In this document: positions 44,793 through 56,788 of the stretch, in pieces
Layout: each line of letters begins with the position of its first letter
Position numbering within the stretch: the stretch's first letter is position 1
Assembly: GCF_037392515.1 (NCBI RefSeq)
Contig: NW_027133892.1
Location: 620,001-684,000 of the forward strand
DNA length: 64,000 bases
Direction of reading: 5' to 3'
Origin: Haliotis asinina
Taxonomy: Eukaryota; Mollusca; Gastropoda; Lepetellida; Haliotidae
Program-made: the position numbers and the translations under genes
The notes under the pieces: generated by a model
Database searches by the model: none
What the model saw: only the letters and a program-made list of their open reading frames with translations
Told to the model about the DNA's origin: nothing

Positions 44793-46507
44793 CGAGGTCA
44801 GAGCATGTGTTTAGGAATCTCTATTAAAAGACAGACTAATAAAGGTCTATATGTGGTGCTTGGCACGCTCAGGTACTGTGAAACAAACGCGATTTTGAAC
44901 GTGGTAGGGACATTAAATATCTTCACATTTTCGAAATTGGTTTTGCCACATACTTTCGTAATTTTGACTTGTTGGAATGCTGTAATAATGCCAAACATGA
45001 CATTCTGAATGTCTTAAAATATCCGTTAGCGAAATAACACATTCTGCTACATAGTCAAAACCTTTTACAAGCTGGGTGATGGCTTCAATCAGCGGTACAG
45101 CCTACTAATCGTGGATACCACGAAATATAACAACTGTCTACCTTGAATCTTACCAACTATAGGTTCTAAAGTTTGCGCATGTTTGGAATGTGTACATAAC
45201 AGGGCATTAATTTTTTTTTTTTTTTTTTTTCTTTTTCATATTTTTTTAAAGATTATTTTGTTACTCACTGATCATTCTGTGCAAGTAGTCCTGGAGTTAC
45301 TAAGAATTCTGCCAAATGCTTCCAAATGTACGCCAAGAGGAATCAGGGCCATACTGTTGGTGGGTTTTTTTTATTTGAAAATCACCTATTTTTAAATAAC
45401 GTTTTTAATCAGTAGTGATTTATATAGACTTGAAAGGTGTTTTGAAACATGCTTATTATTTTATGTAACTGTGTCAGAAACACTTTACATTTTTCTTGAG
45501 CCTACACCAAGCTGTGCAGAGGTGTCCAGCAAAGACAGAAAGAGTGACTGAGTTGCTGTTTCACTGATAGAGCCCAAAGTAAATTCAGTTAGAAGAATAT
45601 GTTGCTTTCTACGTGGCAGTATTTTTAGATTTCTACAAACGTTCCAGGATAGGTGAAACATTTTGAGGAATTAAACTGATGTTGATCCAACATTGGGCCA
45701 AGGTTTCTTTGCCGATGCTGGGCCAACGTTGACCGGCAGCTATGAGAACCTACAGACCTTAGCAGCTGCTGGCCCTGATTAAACTCTCCCAGAACTCAAT
45801 AAAATACAACAACGGAACCAACTGTTTAAAACATGATTCATTACGGAAAATACAACACTACAAATTTACTGCAAAACAAAAGGACTCCTACAAGCTTGAA
45901 ACTGCAAGTCCAACATGAAATGGATTTACCACGACCAGCCGGCAACAAATTCAAGGTGGTGAAGATGATCAAGTGACGTATGTTATCATCTGACTCAATA
46001 CAAACACATGAATGGAACCAGAAAATTCAGCCATGAGTCCACTTGTGTATAAAGTATTGACTGACTTGGCCATAAATCATTTTCTTTATCATACTTGTAC
46101 AGTGGTAAACATACATCTAGGACACATACATTTTATATCAATGTTATGATTAGGAAATCCAAGTACAAATGTAATTTCAGTTATTTTGTTTGTATTTACA
46201 TCCATGTTCATGTGGAATTTAACTTAACCTTAACACTGTGGGAAAATAGTATTCAGCAGGCAGGAAACAACAATCTTCACATATTTTGGTCTGACGCGGT
46301 CGGAGGTTGACGCTCTATATAACCATTAGACCATGGAGGCGGTTTACATGAAAGAAGAAAGGTAGCTACTGATACCTGGTTTGATCTTACAATACACACA
46401 GTCTTGTTGTTCATAGAGAAAAAACGCTCACTCATTTTATCAACCACTGGATTGTTTTAACAAGATTCTGTTAAACATTTCTAAATCCTATCATGAATCT
46501 AGCCATC

Positions 46508-46549
<42 letters not shown>

Positions 46550-47576
46550 AATTGTCTTGTCCTTTTAAACAAAAGGATTAACGAAATTATCCTTAGCCTT
46601 TATAAACCTGAATAAATTTCTCAGCATAAGGCGTTGTAAAGAGGGTGGATGATTTCAAACAGTTGGTGTGCCATTTAAAAACGTGACAAAGGAACCAATA
46701 TTTTCAACATTAATTATAGATAGAAAAATAAACCTATCATTGATTATAGATAATAGTACCAAGGAGAAAATTGCACAATATTTTGAATTATATTATGCCC
46801 CACACAAGTATCATTTTCATACTGAGTGGCATGGCGACCCAAGGTGACACATGTGCGCGTAAGAAGCGAAATGTGTTTGAACGGATTTCTAGACATGCAG
46901 GTATAATATGATACCACATTTGAAAAAAATAAATATGATGGCCTAATATGTCTCAAAAAATTTATGTCTTATATAAAATTATAAAATTAAAGTAAAAATT
47001 ACAGAATAAATATACCAACTGAGGGACCGTTCATTATTGCTGTGGGGAGATAATGATACACATGGAGGAGCGTGAACCACGTGACTGCCCCGATCCTATG
47101 ATTTACATGCCAAATAAGTGACACTCCTGACCCAATTCCCAAATTTTTTAAACATAACTGTAGGCTCTAAATGTACAAAGATTGATTGCGTCTGTATCCC
47201 TAGTACATGTGCACACAACTGATGACCTTTCTTCCTCCCCAGTACAAATCAGTAAGGCTCGAATGGCAAATCCTCTGAAGATGGTAAGAATGGAAAAATC
47301 TCAACTCTGACAATAACGTCAAAATAGAAAGAGGAAAGTGCTCCCTTAAACGCTTGTCCGACGTACTAAATTGGTACAGAGTTTGTTGGCAGGAACAACA
47401 AAAGGGTTTTACTGGGAAAAGTGGTGGCATCCAGTTATGATGAAGTTTGCCATTCTGATTCACAGTCAAAGCCCATCCGCATATCGCTCTCCCAGGGAAC
47501 CTGGAGTGCTGTAATTACCTGCAGTCTACTTTGAGAGACTATACAAACTATGTTCACCCCCAAATCTGGTTTTCAG
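44793..47576. other. Non-coding stretch with simple repeats
   Basis: T20 at 45,211-45,230 and (AT)n at 46,510-46,548. A segment at about 45,690-45,765 with CATTGGGCCAAGG and GCTGGGCCAACGTTGACC resembles a palindromic repeat common in molluscs. No gene recognised. Confidence 0.45.
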
Positions 47577-47900
47577 ATGGAAGTATTTGAGGAACTCAAG
47601 AGGATCGCAGCCCAGTTTGATGACAATCAGCGAGGGTTTGCTTACTGCCTGACTAAATTGTGATTAAATCAGGAGAGCGTGTTGGTTTCATAGATGAAGC
47701 TCAGAGAAGTAGCAAGTCTGCACAAGAAGACCATTTGGCCACCCATGCACTTGTGTTCATTGTTGTAGGTATATCAAGATGAGCATAGGCTACTTTCCAA
47801 CAAGAACTGCAACAGCAGATGAGATTTTTCCACTCTTGTGGTCAGCAGTTGGACTTCTGGAGTGTGTCAGCAACGTGAAATTTCCTCTATATCGTGTTGT
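47577..47900 (+). pseudogene. P-element/THAP9-like transposase exon (broken)
   Basis: It follows the acceptor GGTTTTCAG. It reads MEVFEELKRIAAQFDDNQRG, then after a frame slip GERVGFIDEAQRSS ... DHLATHALVFIVVGIS, then after another slip YFPTRTATADEIFPLLWSAV GLLE. These match the P-element catalytic core order: G-F-x-D, A-L-V-F-M-V-V-G-I, and Y-F-x-x-x-x-x-x-x-x-x-L-x-x-A-V-x-x-L-E. At least two frameshifts show it is inactive. Confidence 0.65.
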
Positions 47901-48223
47901 GTTATCATTTCTATAAAAAAAAAAATTGCACTAGTACTTAATCATGAATATAAACCATTGTGGGTTGCACGGTCATGAGCATTTGAATGACATGAAAAAC
48001 TAGTATTTGGGTACATGAAAGGAGACAATTGCCTCTAAAACTACAAGCAGGGCTCCAGATAAGGGCCATATAACAAACATAAGGTTTATAAACAGCAAAA
48101 CAAGTGTCACATGCTACAATTAACAACTTCGCAAAGCCATTGTGAAATATTCAGTCAGACAATGGGGTTGGAGATGTCTTCATGAATACTGTGTTACATG
48201 TTATATCTTTTTTATATTTTTAG

Positions 48224-48418
48224 GTCATTGCATCTACCAGTGATAAGGCCAGTCCAAACCAGAGGTTGACTTGACTTCATGACAGCATATTTAAGGCACA
48301 GAACTTGTTTGCTCCTGACAGGTGTCTGTATTTCTTCTGAGGTGCCCATCATTTGGTGAAGACTGTAAGGAATAATCTTGCATCATCTGGCTGGAGTAAA
48401 AATTCCAAACGTATGTGG
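48224..48418 (+). pseudogene. P-element/THAP9-like transposase second exon (broken)
   Basis: Acceptor TTTTATATTTTTAG; donor TGG/GTATGT. It reads VIASTSDKASPNQRLT, a stop, LHDSIFKAQNLFAPDRCLYF, a second TGA, then GAHHLVKTVRNNLASSGW. S-D-x-A-S-P-N and A-P-D-R-x-x-Y-F-F with H-L-x-K-T-x-R-N are P-element transposase hallmarks around a catalytic Asp. Two in-frame stops confirm a pseudogene. Confidence 0.7.
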
Positions 48419-48795
48419 GTATGTCATGTTATTATTAAGACATATTTATGTAGGACTCCATATTTATTTTAGAAGTCATATTAATCATAAAAAATATTTG
48501 ACTTTAATTGTAACTACATGACATGTAACTACAAGACAGGTAGAATTATATTTTCACAAATTGTGCAGCCACTATTGTTTTTGTAATTTCTACTTTACAA
48601 GATGAGCTGTACAAGGTATATCATAAGGAAATGTGAAGGTTCTATTAATTTATGAAATAGCACGAAATTTCATCATGTTATTTCACCTGTATTAACTTGA
48701 CAAGGACACATTTCACCTTGAAAAGTGTTAAATTCCGAAATTATTAAACATGCAACTGGAAATCACTGAATATTGCAATTTGTTATCTCAATCAG

Positions 48796-48858
48796 AATGA
48801 AGGCTCTGAGCTGCTGTGGGAGCACATATCCCGATTGTATGATGACGACTGTCCCAGA
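48796..48858 (+). pseudogene. P-element/THAP9-like transposase third exon fragment
   Basis: The acceptor TTTGTTATCTCAATCAG precedes NEGSELLWEHISRLYDDDC, matching the I-x-W-x-H-I-x-x-L-Y block that follows the previous exon in the family. The reading ends at TAG inside a palindromic repeat (48,855-48,965). Confidence 0.6.
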
Positions 48859-48965
48859 TAGCACGTCGGTGGTGGGCCACCTATGGCGTGTCCAGCTGAT
48901 CTTCGATGGCCCAGTGGTGTCACCGTCGGCGAAGCAGTGACCCACTGGTGGCAAGCCGCTACATT

Positions 48966-49840
48966 AACGGAGAGTTTGTGTGTTTTGTATCCGGATTAAG
49001 GACATGATAAAATTATTATATCAGGCGCAAACCTTTAAATACAAATACATTTTTATTTACTGAATTTTGAGACATGCAGTTTTCACATCTATGATGAAAA
49101 TAATTTTCATTTCTTTGCGAAGTATGTGTTACTGCAGCTGAAAACTCACTGACTCACTCCCTGAAGGAAATTTCAGTAATTAAATGGATAGATTTCAGGA
49201 AATTATCACATTCAATGAGTAATTACTGAAGTCTTTGCAGTGATACTGTCACTTCAGGACCGGTTCTTATGACATATATAAAAGTGGCCACCAATTTACA
49301 TAATCATTTTGGTTATGGATTAAGCATAAAATTTGCATTAATTCCTGTTCTTGACAATGTATTTCTGATTGAGTAGGCCTGTCCGTAATTTAATTTTACA
49401 AAGTTTCATATAAATGTCAATATGATGTTAATGAAAGAGATGGTTAACAAAGGTAATGATTAATTAAGGATATTTGTATTTAATTTAGGGTTACTAACTT
49501 ACTAATACATGAATTATGTATAAAAGTAACCTCTTGCTGTATAGATTGTATAACAGACTGCAGTTCTAGGTGTCACAAGATATTCAACGTCATGATCTTA
49601 ATTTATCATAAATTTATTTGCGTACAACTTGAAGTATATCATATATATTTCAGTGATTTCGTCAAGTTAAAGATATTAATATCAGTAGTTTTCCTCTCTT
49701 ATTTTAATTATGTTCAAAACTCCAACTGGCCTTCATTAAAATATATTCGTGATTTATAACAATCATTCATGAATTTGGAAAGTAATTAACCCATGGTAAA
49801 TTGTGAGTATGTGTAATTAGTACTCATCCCAGTCTCAAGC
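48966..49840. other. AT-rich non-coding stretch
   Basis: No further P-element exon or other gene recognised. Confidence 0.4.
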
Positions 49841-49842
49841 AG

Positions 49843-49990
49843 GTGGGGGGTGGGGGGTCTCATAGTTGTAAACTGTTCGCTCATCACGCCGAAGACTCGG
49901 GTTCGATTTCCTGCATGTTACAGGTTCTGATGTTTCCCGTCGTGATATTGCTGGAATGTTGCTTAACCAAAACCACACGCATTCGTTCAT
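49843..49990 (+). mobile_element. tRNA-derived SINE (family T)
   Basis: B box region ACTCGGGTTCGATTTCC, then GATGTTTCCCGTCGTGATAT and TGCTGGAATGTTGCTTAACC with a decayed tail (CGCATTCGTTCATT). The A box region GTCTCATAGTTGTAAACTG is weak. Confidence 0.65.
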
Positions 49991-51660
49991 TAAAAATCAA
50001 AAAACGGAAATAATGTATGGACACTGATTGTTTATTCTGATATATTTATTAATATTTTATATGGAAAGATCATAGATATCAATTTCCAATTTTGAGTGGG
50101 TTCCTGTGTACACTGCGACTGCCTTGTCTGTCCAATTAAAACGCAAATCAGTATTTTAAAGTACTGCACCTGAAACAATAGGAAATCATATTTACATTAA
50201 ATGTTAGGGAGTCCGAAGGTTTATACCATATTTTATTAACAGCTAAAAGGAATGTGTTATCACTTAATTATTTTTTTAATCTTCTCAATGAAGAATGTAT
50301 TTTTGTCAGGGTGACATTTTCGAAAGCAGTTCAACGAATTGAAAAACACTAGTAGAACACTTCCTCTCATATACGGTAGGAAAACATCACAGAAGCAAAA
50401 CAACAGCAACAACGACGCCGTTTTAAATAAATAAATAAATCAGAAGATATATATAATTCCAACGTTGGGACAATGAATGCGACGTACCAGTTATATTCGG
50501 ACAATTGGCGTCAGGCCCGTTGACTTACATGTTAGGTCGGTGTTGTATGCATACTTTTCATGAATTGAGTTGGGGACAGATGTTTTCTAAAATTTGACAG
50601 GAAATTGTGAAGTTATATATGCACTGCACGCACAATTTCAGGTTTTATTATAAAACTTTTGTATTGTTCCACAATGGACAATCACAAAGGCAGTCATGTT
50701 AATTAGTTCACGGTACTGTGTATGTTTGTTAAATTGTTGCCTTTCGATAAATAAACAACGGAAAATTAAGTAGAATTTTGTGACTGAAGTGGAGATGATT
50801 CCTCACAAAAATGTGCAAAATCTGACTTAATTGGATCTTTAAATTATTAATTAAATTAGTAAAAGAAATATTTATGCTACACCAAAGTAACACGTAAGCT
50901 TTTAAAAATTACAAGTATGCGAATATCACTGGCATGGATCGGTCGATCCAGTTCTTTCAAAAACAGAGGTCATGAGGCAGAACTGTTAACGATTCATCAC
51001 CTTCAATTTTTTCGGCAATCGAATTATCTCTTAAATTTCTTGTAAATGAATGTGTTAGGGTCGCTAATTATATTCTCGCCTATCCACAACTTCGTTTTAC
51101 CGTAAACAACGTGTTTCATTACGCAAATATATGTAACAACGTTGCATACCTTTATAGCAACATTGTTACAGCATACAAGCCACTGACGGACCGATGAAGT
51201 CGTGTTATCTGGGGTTGGCAGCAACTGAGGTGCACCCGCCTGACAGCGGAATATGTCCATATCACACCACAGTCAGTGATGCGAGTGTACCTTGCAGCCC
51301 GGGTAGGAACTTACTCATTGTGTGAGTGTTAGGAATCCAAATTAATGTTATTATATAAATTTCTGTACAAAATATACATTATTATAAGAAATAAAGTTAT
51401 GTTTACTTCAGGTATTCAGTAATTCTGTTGGAAGAGTCTTGCAAGTGTTTGGGGGACCTGAAAGTCAAGAAACAGCCAAATTTGTCCTTTTTGATGGATA
51501 ATTGTTTCTGATTGCCTTCATGTAAGCTCTGTCAAAGAATGAGACTGGGAAAGTGTTGGGAATCGGTTGAAATGTCATATTAGATGCTTGCTTCATTGCC
51601 AAAGAACTATCCGTGAAAAAATGTTGCTCAGCATTCCAATCCAGCTTCTTGTTGCAGATA
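49991..51660. other. AT-rich non-coding stretch
   Basis: No gene recognised on either strand. Confidence 0.4.
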
Positions 51661-51664
51661 TTTA

Positions 51665-51760
51665 TACCATGATGCAGCTTGCTATTTGTACCACGATGCA
51701 GCTTTCTATTTGTACCATGATGCAGCTTGCTATTTACACCACGATGCAGTTTGCTATGAT
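51665..51760. repeat. 24-bp tandem repeat, four copies
   Basis: CACGATGCAGCTTGCTATTTGTAC and variants repeat every 24 bp. Being a multiple of three, it leaves an open minus-strand frame (SKLHHGTN units) with no further support for a gene. Confidence 0.85.
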
Positions 51761-54105
51761 AAGGTGATGAGTAATAAATCAAGAGCATAAACTTCCTTGA
51801 GTCTTCAAGAAATATTCATCCATGACGTTTCAGTTTGTGCATTAAAATTTCTAAGAAACACACGTTTTCAGGCCCTGACAATTTCAAAGATATGCTCCAT
51901 CATGTGTTTCAAACTATGAAACAGTAGTTTGAAAATCGTTTGTATTCTATTATGACAGATGTGATCGATTGCTTGGACGTTTAGCCACTGAAACCAATCT
52001 TCGATTATTTTCAATTTTTTTTGTGAACACCACCACTGATAACCACATCAACTTAATTCATTTGATTTTTTGCTCATCTGGACAGAAGGTCCAATGGGTT
52101 TGTATTATGTACTGCTAGTTTGTCATGAGCATCTGTAAACATCTTTTCCACCAGAAACTAGAACAGTTACGAAACTGAAACTAGGCAGACATGTTCCCAT
52201 CATAAGGTTTTTCATAGGCATACTGACCTGTGTTCCATTTCACCACATTTGTGTAAGTGTAAGATCTTGTAACTTTCCTTGCAGCATTCGTACCTCCCAT
52301 GTCGTGGTTTTGGGGGTAAATGCTACGAGAAGAGTAACGAGATCTTAGGTTTACGAGGGCTTTGTGACATGGGTGAGCAACTTTTGTTATGTGTCAATTT
52401 ATCCAGAAATCATTCCCTTTTTCATTGACATATCAGGTAGGTATTGGAACCAAACAGTATTAATCGTCCCTGCTGATTTTGATAGTTATTTCGTTTTCAT
52501 TATTTTATGTGTCCCAGCTGAGCTACTGCCACTATTTTCCTGAATTAATATATTAAATTACTGTTTCAGATCAGTGACTTACGGAGTAACTAAGCTTGCG
52601 CATATCTACTTCCTTTCAGAAGATGTGATGATGATCGCTTCTGTGTGAGTTTTTGTTTTACTTTTGGTTGACCTTCAGAAGAATGCTTTATTCAGCTTCA
52701 TTTTCATTTCAGTTTCTAGCTGAAGTTTTCCTGGGTTATATTGAAAAGTGGCAAGCATCTGTCATGACACAAAGTCAGAAAAGAATAACATGTTCCTGAC
52801 TCATCAAACCTACGAGGGCCTCAAAACAACAGGTTAAAATTTTACACGAAAGTCATTTCTTCAAAATATAACTTAATACATGAAACGATTATAAAATTCA
52901 AAATTAATGTATAACATAAATTATTGGTTCAGTCAACTCTAACTAACAAATTCTGTCAGCTTTTCATTTTGGAAGACATTGGTGCATGGGAATACGGGCT
53001 GAGAATTCAACCCTTTGGAGATTTGGGTGCGTTACAAAATGTCATTCCAGACCTGTTTCATACTGATGTTTATTTAATACTTCAGACCTGTTAGAAAGGT
53101 GTTTACTCTATCAAATGACTCCAGCATTAATATGGTAACCTTTGCCCAATTATTAAGCCATTTTTGTGTCAAAAAATGTTGCCATAGTATTATATGAGGG
53201 AAATTTTCTTTCTAATTCAGCTATCAAGAAAATAAACTTTGGACGCATCAAAACCTTGCCCTTGCCATTCAGCCACGAGGAAATGTTCGCCACCAGAAGA
53301 GGACACATGATGCTGAAGTCGATGATGCTCCCTTGTCCAAAATAAAGAGGAATCATAAACTTCTGGGTGATAACACGACATGAGTCATTCATATGAGTTT
53401 ATTTATTGAGCAACAAACAAAGGTATGTGCAAAGGCCCACTTTCGCGATTTGGTAAGCTGTGTTATGATTGGTCGATCTCACAGGTTACCTTACCATCAG
53501 GTTTTGTTAGACTCATTAGTGGAGTGTAACGAAAAGTACTGAGGATAAGTTTACTTACACTACATTGCTTGCCAAAAGAAAGCAATATTTGACAATATTT
53601 GATAAAAATCTACTAACCTATGCATAAAATCAATTGTAAGTTAAATATGACATTATCACTGATGTCACCAGTGCTAGTGTTTGATCCTGATTTCAGTGCT
53701 GTACAAAACAATGGCAATTAGACTTTCCACTAGCTTCACACTGATTATACTTCAACTCAACTGTCAAATGTCTGAATTACTTTGATAGCTTAGCTCGCAA
53801 TGATCTGTCCTTGCTTGATGCCCTTGTCTTAGCGCGGACTCCATACAGAATGATTTTACATCTATGATGGACACGGGTTTTGAAATACATGTGTATTGTT
53901 TCAGTAAACACGTTTTCCTTTTTTGCATCATCAGTCAGAATTATATGTTATGTTATAGAAACAGGATTGAATGATCTGGTTTTTCAGACATGCTGAATAA
54001 TAATCCATTTCATTTGTGGATTTTGAGGTCAAGTCTGGGAAACTATCTCTAAACACTTGTTCCATTTCTTCAAACATCTTTCAGTGGCTTCAGCGTTAAT
54101 GTTGG
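51761..54105. other. Non-coding stretch with one MITE end
   Basis: A MITE end of the 1074-1655 family lies at about 53,436-53,560 (CCACTTTCGCGATTTGGTAA ... GAGTGTAACGAAAAGTACTG). The plus strand after TTCTAATTCAG at 53,220 is open for some way, but I recognise nothing in it. Confidence 0.4.
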
Positions 54106-54106
54106 G

Positions 54107-54374
54107 ACCCGTGAAGGTCCCGGGCTAGAATAGGCCTTCAGCAACCCATGCTTGCCATAAAAGGTGACTAGGCTTGTCGTAAGAGGCGACTAACGGGATC
54201 GGGTGGTCTGACTAGCTGACTTGGTTGACACATGTCATCGGTTCCCCATTGCACAGATCGATGCTCATGTTGTTGATCACTGGATTGTCTGGTTCAGACT
54301 CGATTATTTACAGACCGTCGCCATATAGCTGGAATATTGCTAAATGCGACGTAAAACTAAACTCACTCACTCAG
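54107..54374 (+). mobile_element. SINE family A, full length
   Basis: Complete in sense orientation: GGGACCCGTGAAGGTCCCGG head, GGCGACTAACGGGATCGGGT, CACATGTCATCGGTTCCC, GATCGATGCTCATGTTGTTG, CCGTCGCCATATAGCTGGAA and the tail ACTAAACTCACTCACTCAG. It is the best reference copy in the window. Confidence 0.92.
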
Positions 54375-54427
54375 TTTATCCCTAGATTTAGCAAGTAGTA
54401 ATGTGATTGGCTCTGGGGAAGATGTGT

Positions 54428-54636
54428 CTATAAATGTTGATAGAATGTCACTGTTAAATGTTGTTTTTTCTTAATGACGCAACCACCAATGTAAGTCTCC
54501 TCTTCTGTGATGGGACTGATATTCTTTGTCTGACAATGACTTGAATGTTGATCGACAAACTGCCTGAAGGTTTGAAGTGCCAGCCACTGGGTGAGCTTGT
54601 GGCCTTGAGTGATAGCCTTGACTTCAAGTAATCCAC
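54428..54636 (-). CDS. Putative exon 3 of an unidentified minus-strand gene
   Basis: The acceptor TTTTTGCCTCTAG precedes 54636. Entering in phase 1 (as left by the exon at 56,368) it reads GLLEVKAITQGHKLTQWLAL then TFRQFVDQHSSHCQTKNISP ITEEETYIGGCVIKK before a stop at 54428. The Y-I-G-G-C-V-I-K-K ending resembles the Y-I-A-G-W/Y-V-x-R-K-L block near the C-terminus of several transposase-derived proteins, so this may be a domesticated transposon gene or a relic. Function unknown. Confidence 0.45.
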
Positions 54637-55034
54637 CTAGAGGCAAAAAATGTTGTCATGCAAATTTCAGGAAATATTAATATATGATTGATATAAAAAA
54701 TGTGGGTTTTCCTTATACCTTTTTATTTTTCTTTCTTCAGTGCACTCATTTCTCAATTTTAGAATCTGAGAAAAACACTGATGTCTTGGGTATACATTTC
54801 ATAGAGTTTTTAACATGAATTACCATTTCATCTGTATTAACCCATGTAATGATGTTATGTTGTATGGATTATGCCCCCAAAAATGGTTTGGTTGAACATA
54901 GAGGTGGTCTGTCAGCCTGTACTCATTGCTGGTCGTCACAGTATCTCAGAAGCTATACATGCTGGCTTTACAAAATGCATATGCATGGCAACATGAACCC
55001 ATAGATGTCTGACCTGTGCAGGTTGTAATTGATG

Positions 55035-55240
55035 TTCAGGATTCCATGCTTGTCGTAAAAAGGTGACTAATGGGATTAGGGTGGTCAGGCTTGCTGATTG
55101 GTTGACACGTCATTGTATACCACTTGCATAGATTGATGCTAGTGGGGTTGATCACTGGATTGTATGGTCTACATGCGTTTATTTACAGACTTCCACCTTA
55201 TATATGCAATATTTAAGAATGAGGCGAAAACTGAACTGAC
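55035..55240 (+). mobile_element. SINE family A, diverged
   Basis: CCATGCTTGTCGTAAAAAGG, GACTAATGGGATTAGGGTGG, GGTTGACACGTCATTG and GTTGATCACTGGATTGTATG are present. It lies in the intron between the exons at 54,636 and 56,368. Confidence 0.8.
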
Positions 55241-56367
55241 TGTATGTGCCTTTTGGGGAATGGAATTAAATATGAATTCTATTTTTTGCAATATCCATGG
55301 AAACTTGTTTCCACTACGAATTTGAGGGTGTCATTTTTTCTTCACTTCTTCCTTGAAATTATGTATGATTGCTTGACCAAACCTCTTACACATGCCAATC
55401 ATGATCCCTAGATGCATTGTGTTGCAGTCAGATCTGCATAATAATTTTATGTTGTGTGGTTTCCATGGAAACATGAGTGAAAGTAATATCTGGAGGGTGG
55501 CCATCTTGTTCCCTGCATCTATAACTATCTTTATGAACATTTTGGGGTAGAGGGCATTTGTCATTACATGCTGACTCTTCCATAAAAATGGGAAGGGTAG
55601 TGTTTATTGCTTTAATTTTCAACAGAATAAAATAATTGACATTTTCAAAATTATTTTGAGCAAATAGACAATAATAGAGCTAGGGAAGGGAAATAGACCG
55701 GGGCAAGCACTGGTATAACCACTTATTTTGCCATGTATATGTACAGATAAATGCCTTACCAGTTGGATATTTTGCTCTAGAAGAAGGCTAGTAAGGTTAG
55801 CATATCTTTGGAGTCACTGTGTTATTTTTTAACTTTCCACTATCATTAAGTTGTTCCAGTAATTCAACAGTTTTAAATAATGCAATATGCGTTTTCGTCT
55901 CTTTCCTTTATGGAATTAAGTCACATTGTAAAATTTTGTTTTCATTGTACATTCACACTTTGAGTTAGAGAATTAGCATTCTCAACTGGCAAGGGAACTC
56001 TTGAAATTCTTTCGCACTCTGTGGATATGTGAGATACATAAACTGTGAGAAACTCATACCAAATGCCACTTTGTAGTAGTTTGCTATTGTCCTTTCTCTG
56101 TTAACGCCACTGATTTTTTAATCCCAGGAGAGGCACTTTTCAAAATCGTTCAGCCATGGGTTGCTGACTTTGGATACTGAAAGTTATGTTTTTAAGTAAT
56201 GAAATTTAATTTCAGTGGATTTAACAATACTGATGATGTAATGAAACATGAGATTCGTAGTGACTGACAGTTTTTTCTTACGCATGTGGCTCCTAGTTTA
56301 ACTGGTACTTGCAGACACTGGAACCTTTTGCTGTGATAATTTCTGACAAGTAATAGATACATTTTAC

Positions 56368-56470
56368 CATTCTCACAGTTGTTTTCTAGTGCCTTTGCTG
56401 CTTTGTAGAAGGAAAATGCTGGGGTTACATTGTTAAGTTCAGACTGAAACCACTCCGTCACAGTTGATAC
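56368..56470 (-). CDS. Putative exon 2 of the unidentified minus-strand gene
   Basis: Acceptor TTAAAATACTTTAG before 56470; donor AATG/GTAAAAT. It reads VSTVTEWFQSELNNVTPAFS FYKAAKALENNCENG in phase 0 and exits in phase 1, matching the next exon at 54,636. No domain recognised; it is predicted to be largely helical. Confidence 0.45.
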
Positions 56471-56671
56471 CTAAAGTATTTTAAGAGTACACAAATAACT
56501 TCTCAATCTTTTAATTAATGGTACATAATGAACAAATAATTGTTGTTCTGCATCACTAAACACCTTAAAATAATAAAGAAAATCGTGGCCTGAAAAATTC
56601 TTTTCTCTGTACGTTCATTTCTGTTTTATCAAATACTTATTTTACTCAGTTTCATTACTCGGAAGCCTCAC

Positions 56672-56788
56672 CTGAATTGATGTATCAGCATCTATCTCTA
56701 TACTCTCCTGAGATTCATCCATCATTGTGTTTAAAATTTCACCCATTTCTGGCTGTTCATTTGAAATGAAGACACATTTAGATATCTG
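56672..56788 (-). CDS. Putative exon 1 (first recognised) of the unidentified minus-strand gene
   Basis: Acceptor GATTATTACAG before 56788; donor CAG/GTGAGG. It is 117 bp, phase 0 to 0, reading QISKCVFISNEQPEMGEILN followed by MMDESQESIEIDADTSIQ, an acidic linker-like segment. It joins in frame to 56,470. A further donor AAAC/GTAAGT at about 56,956, preceded by an ATG-led MSNYFALTSIK, may be an earlier exon, but its phase does not fit directly. Confidence 0.45.

Noticed and set aside
51465..51788. 107-codon minus-strand frame with S-K-L-H-H-G-T-N repeats
   Set aside because: The repeats come from a 24-bp tandem; there is no domain, splice signal or homologue that I recognise.
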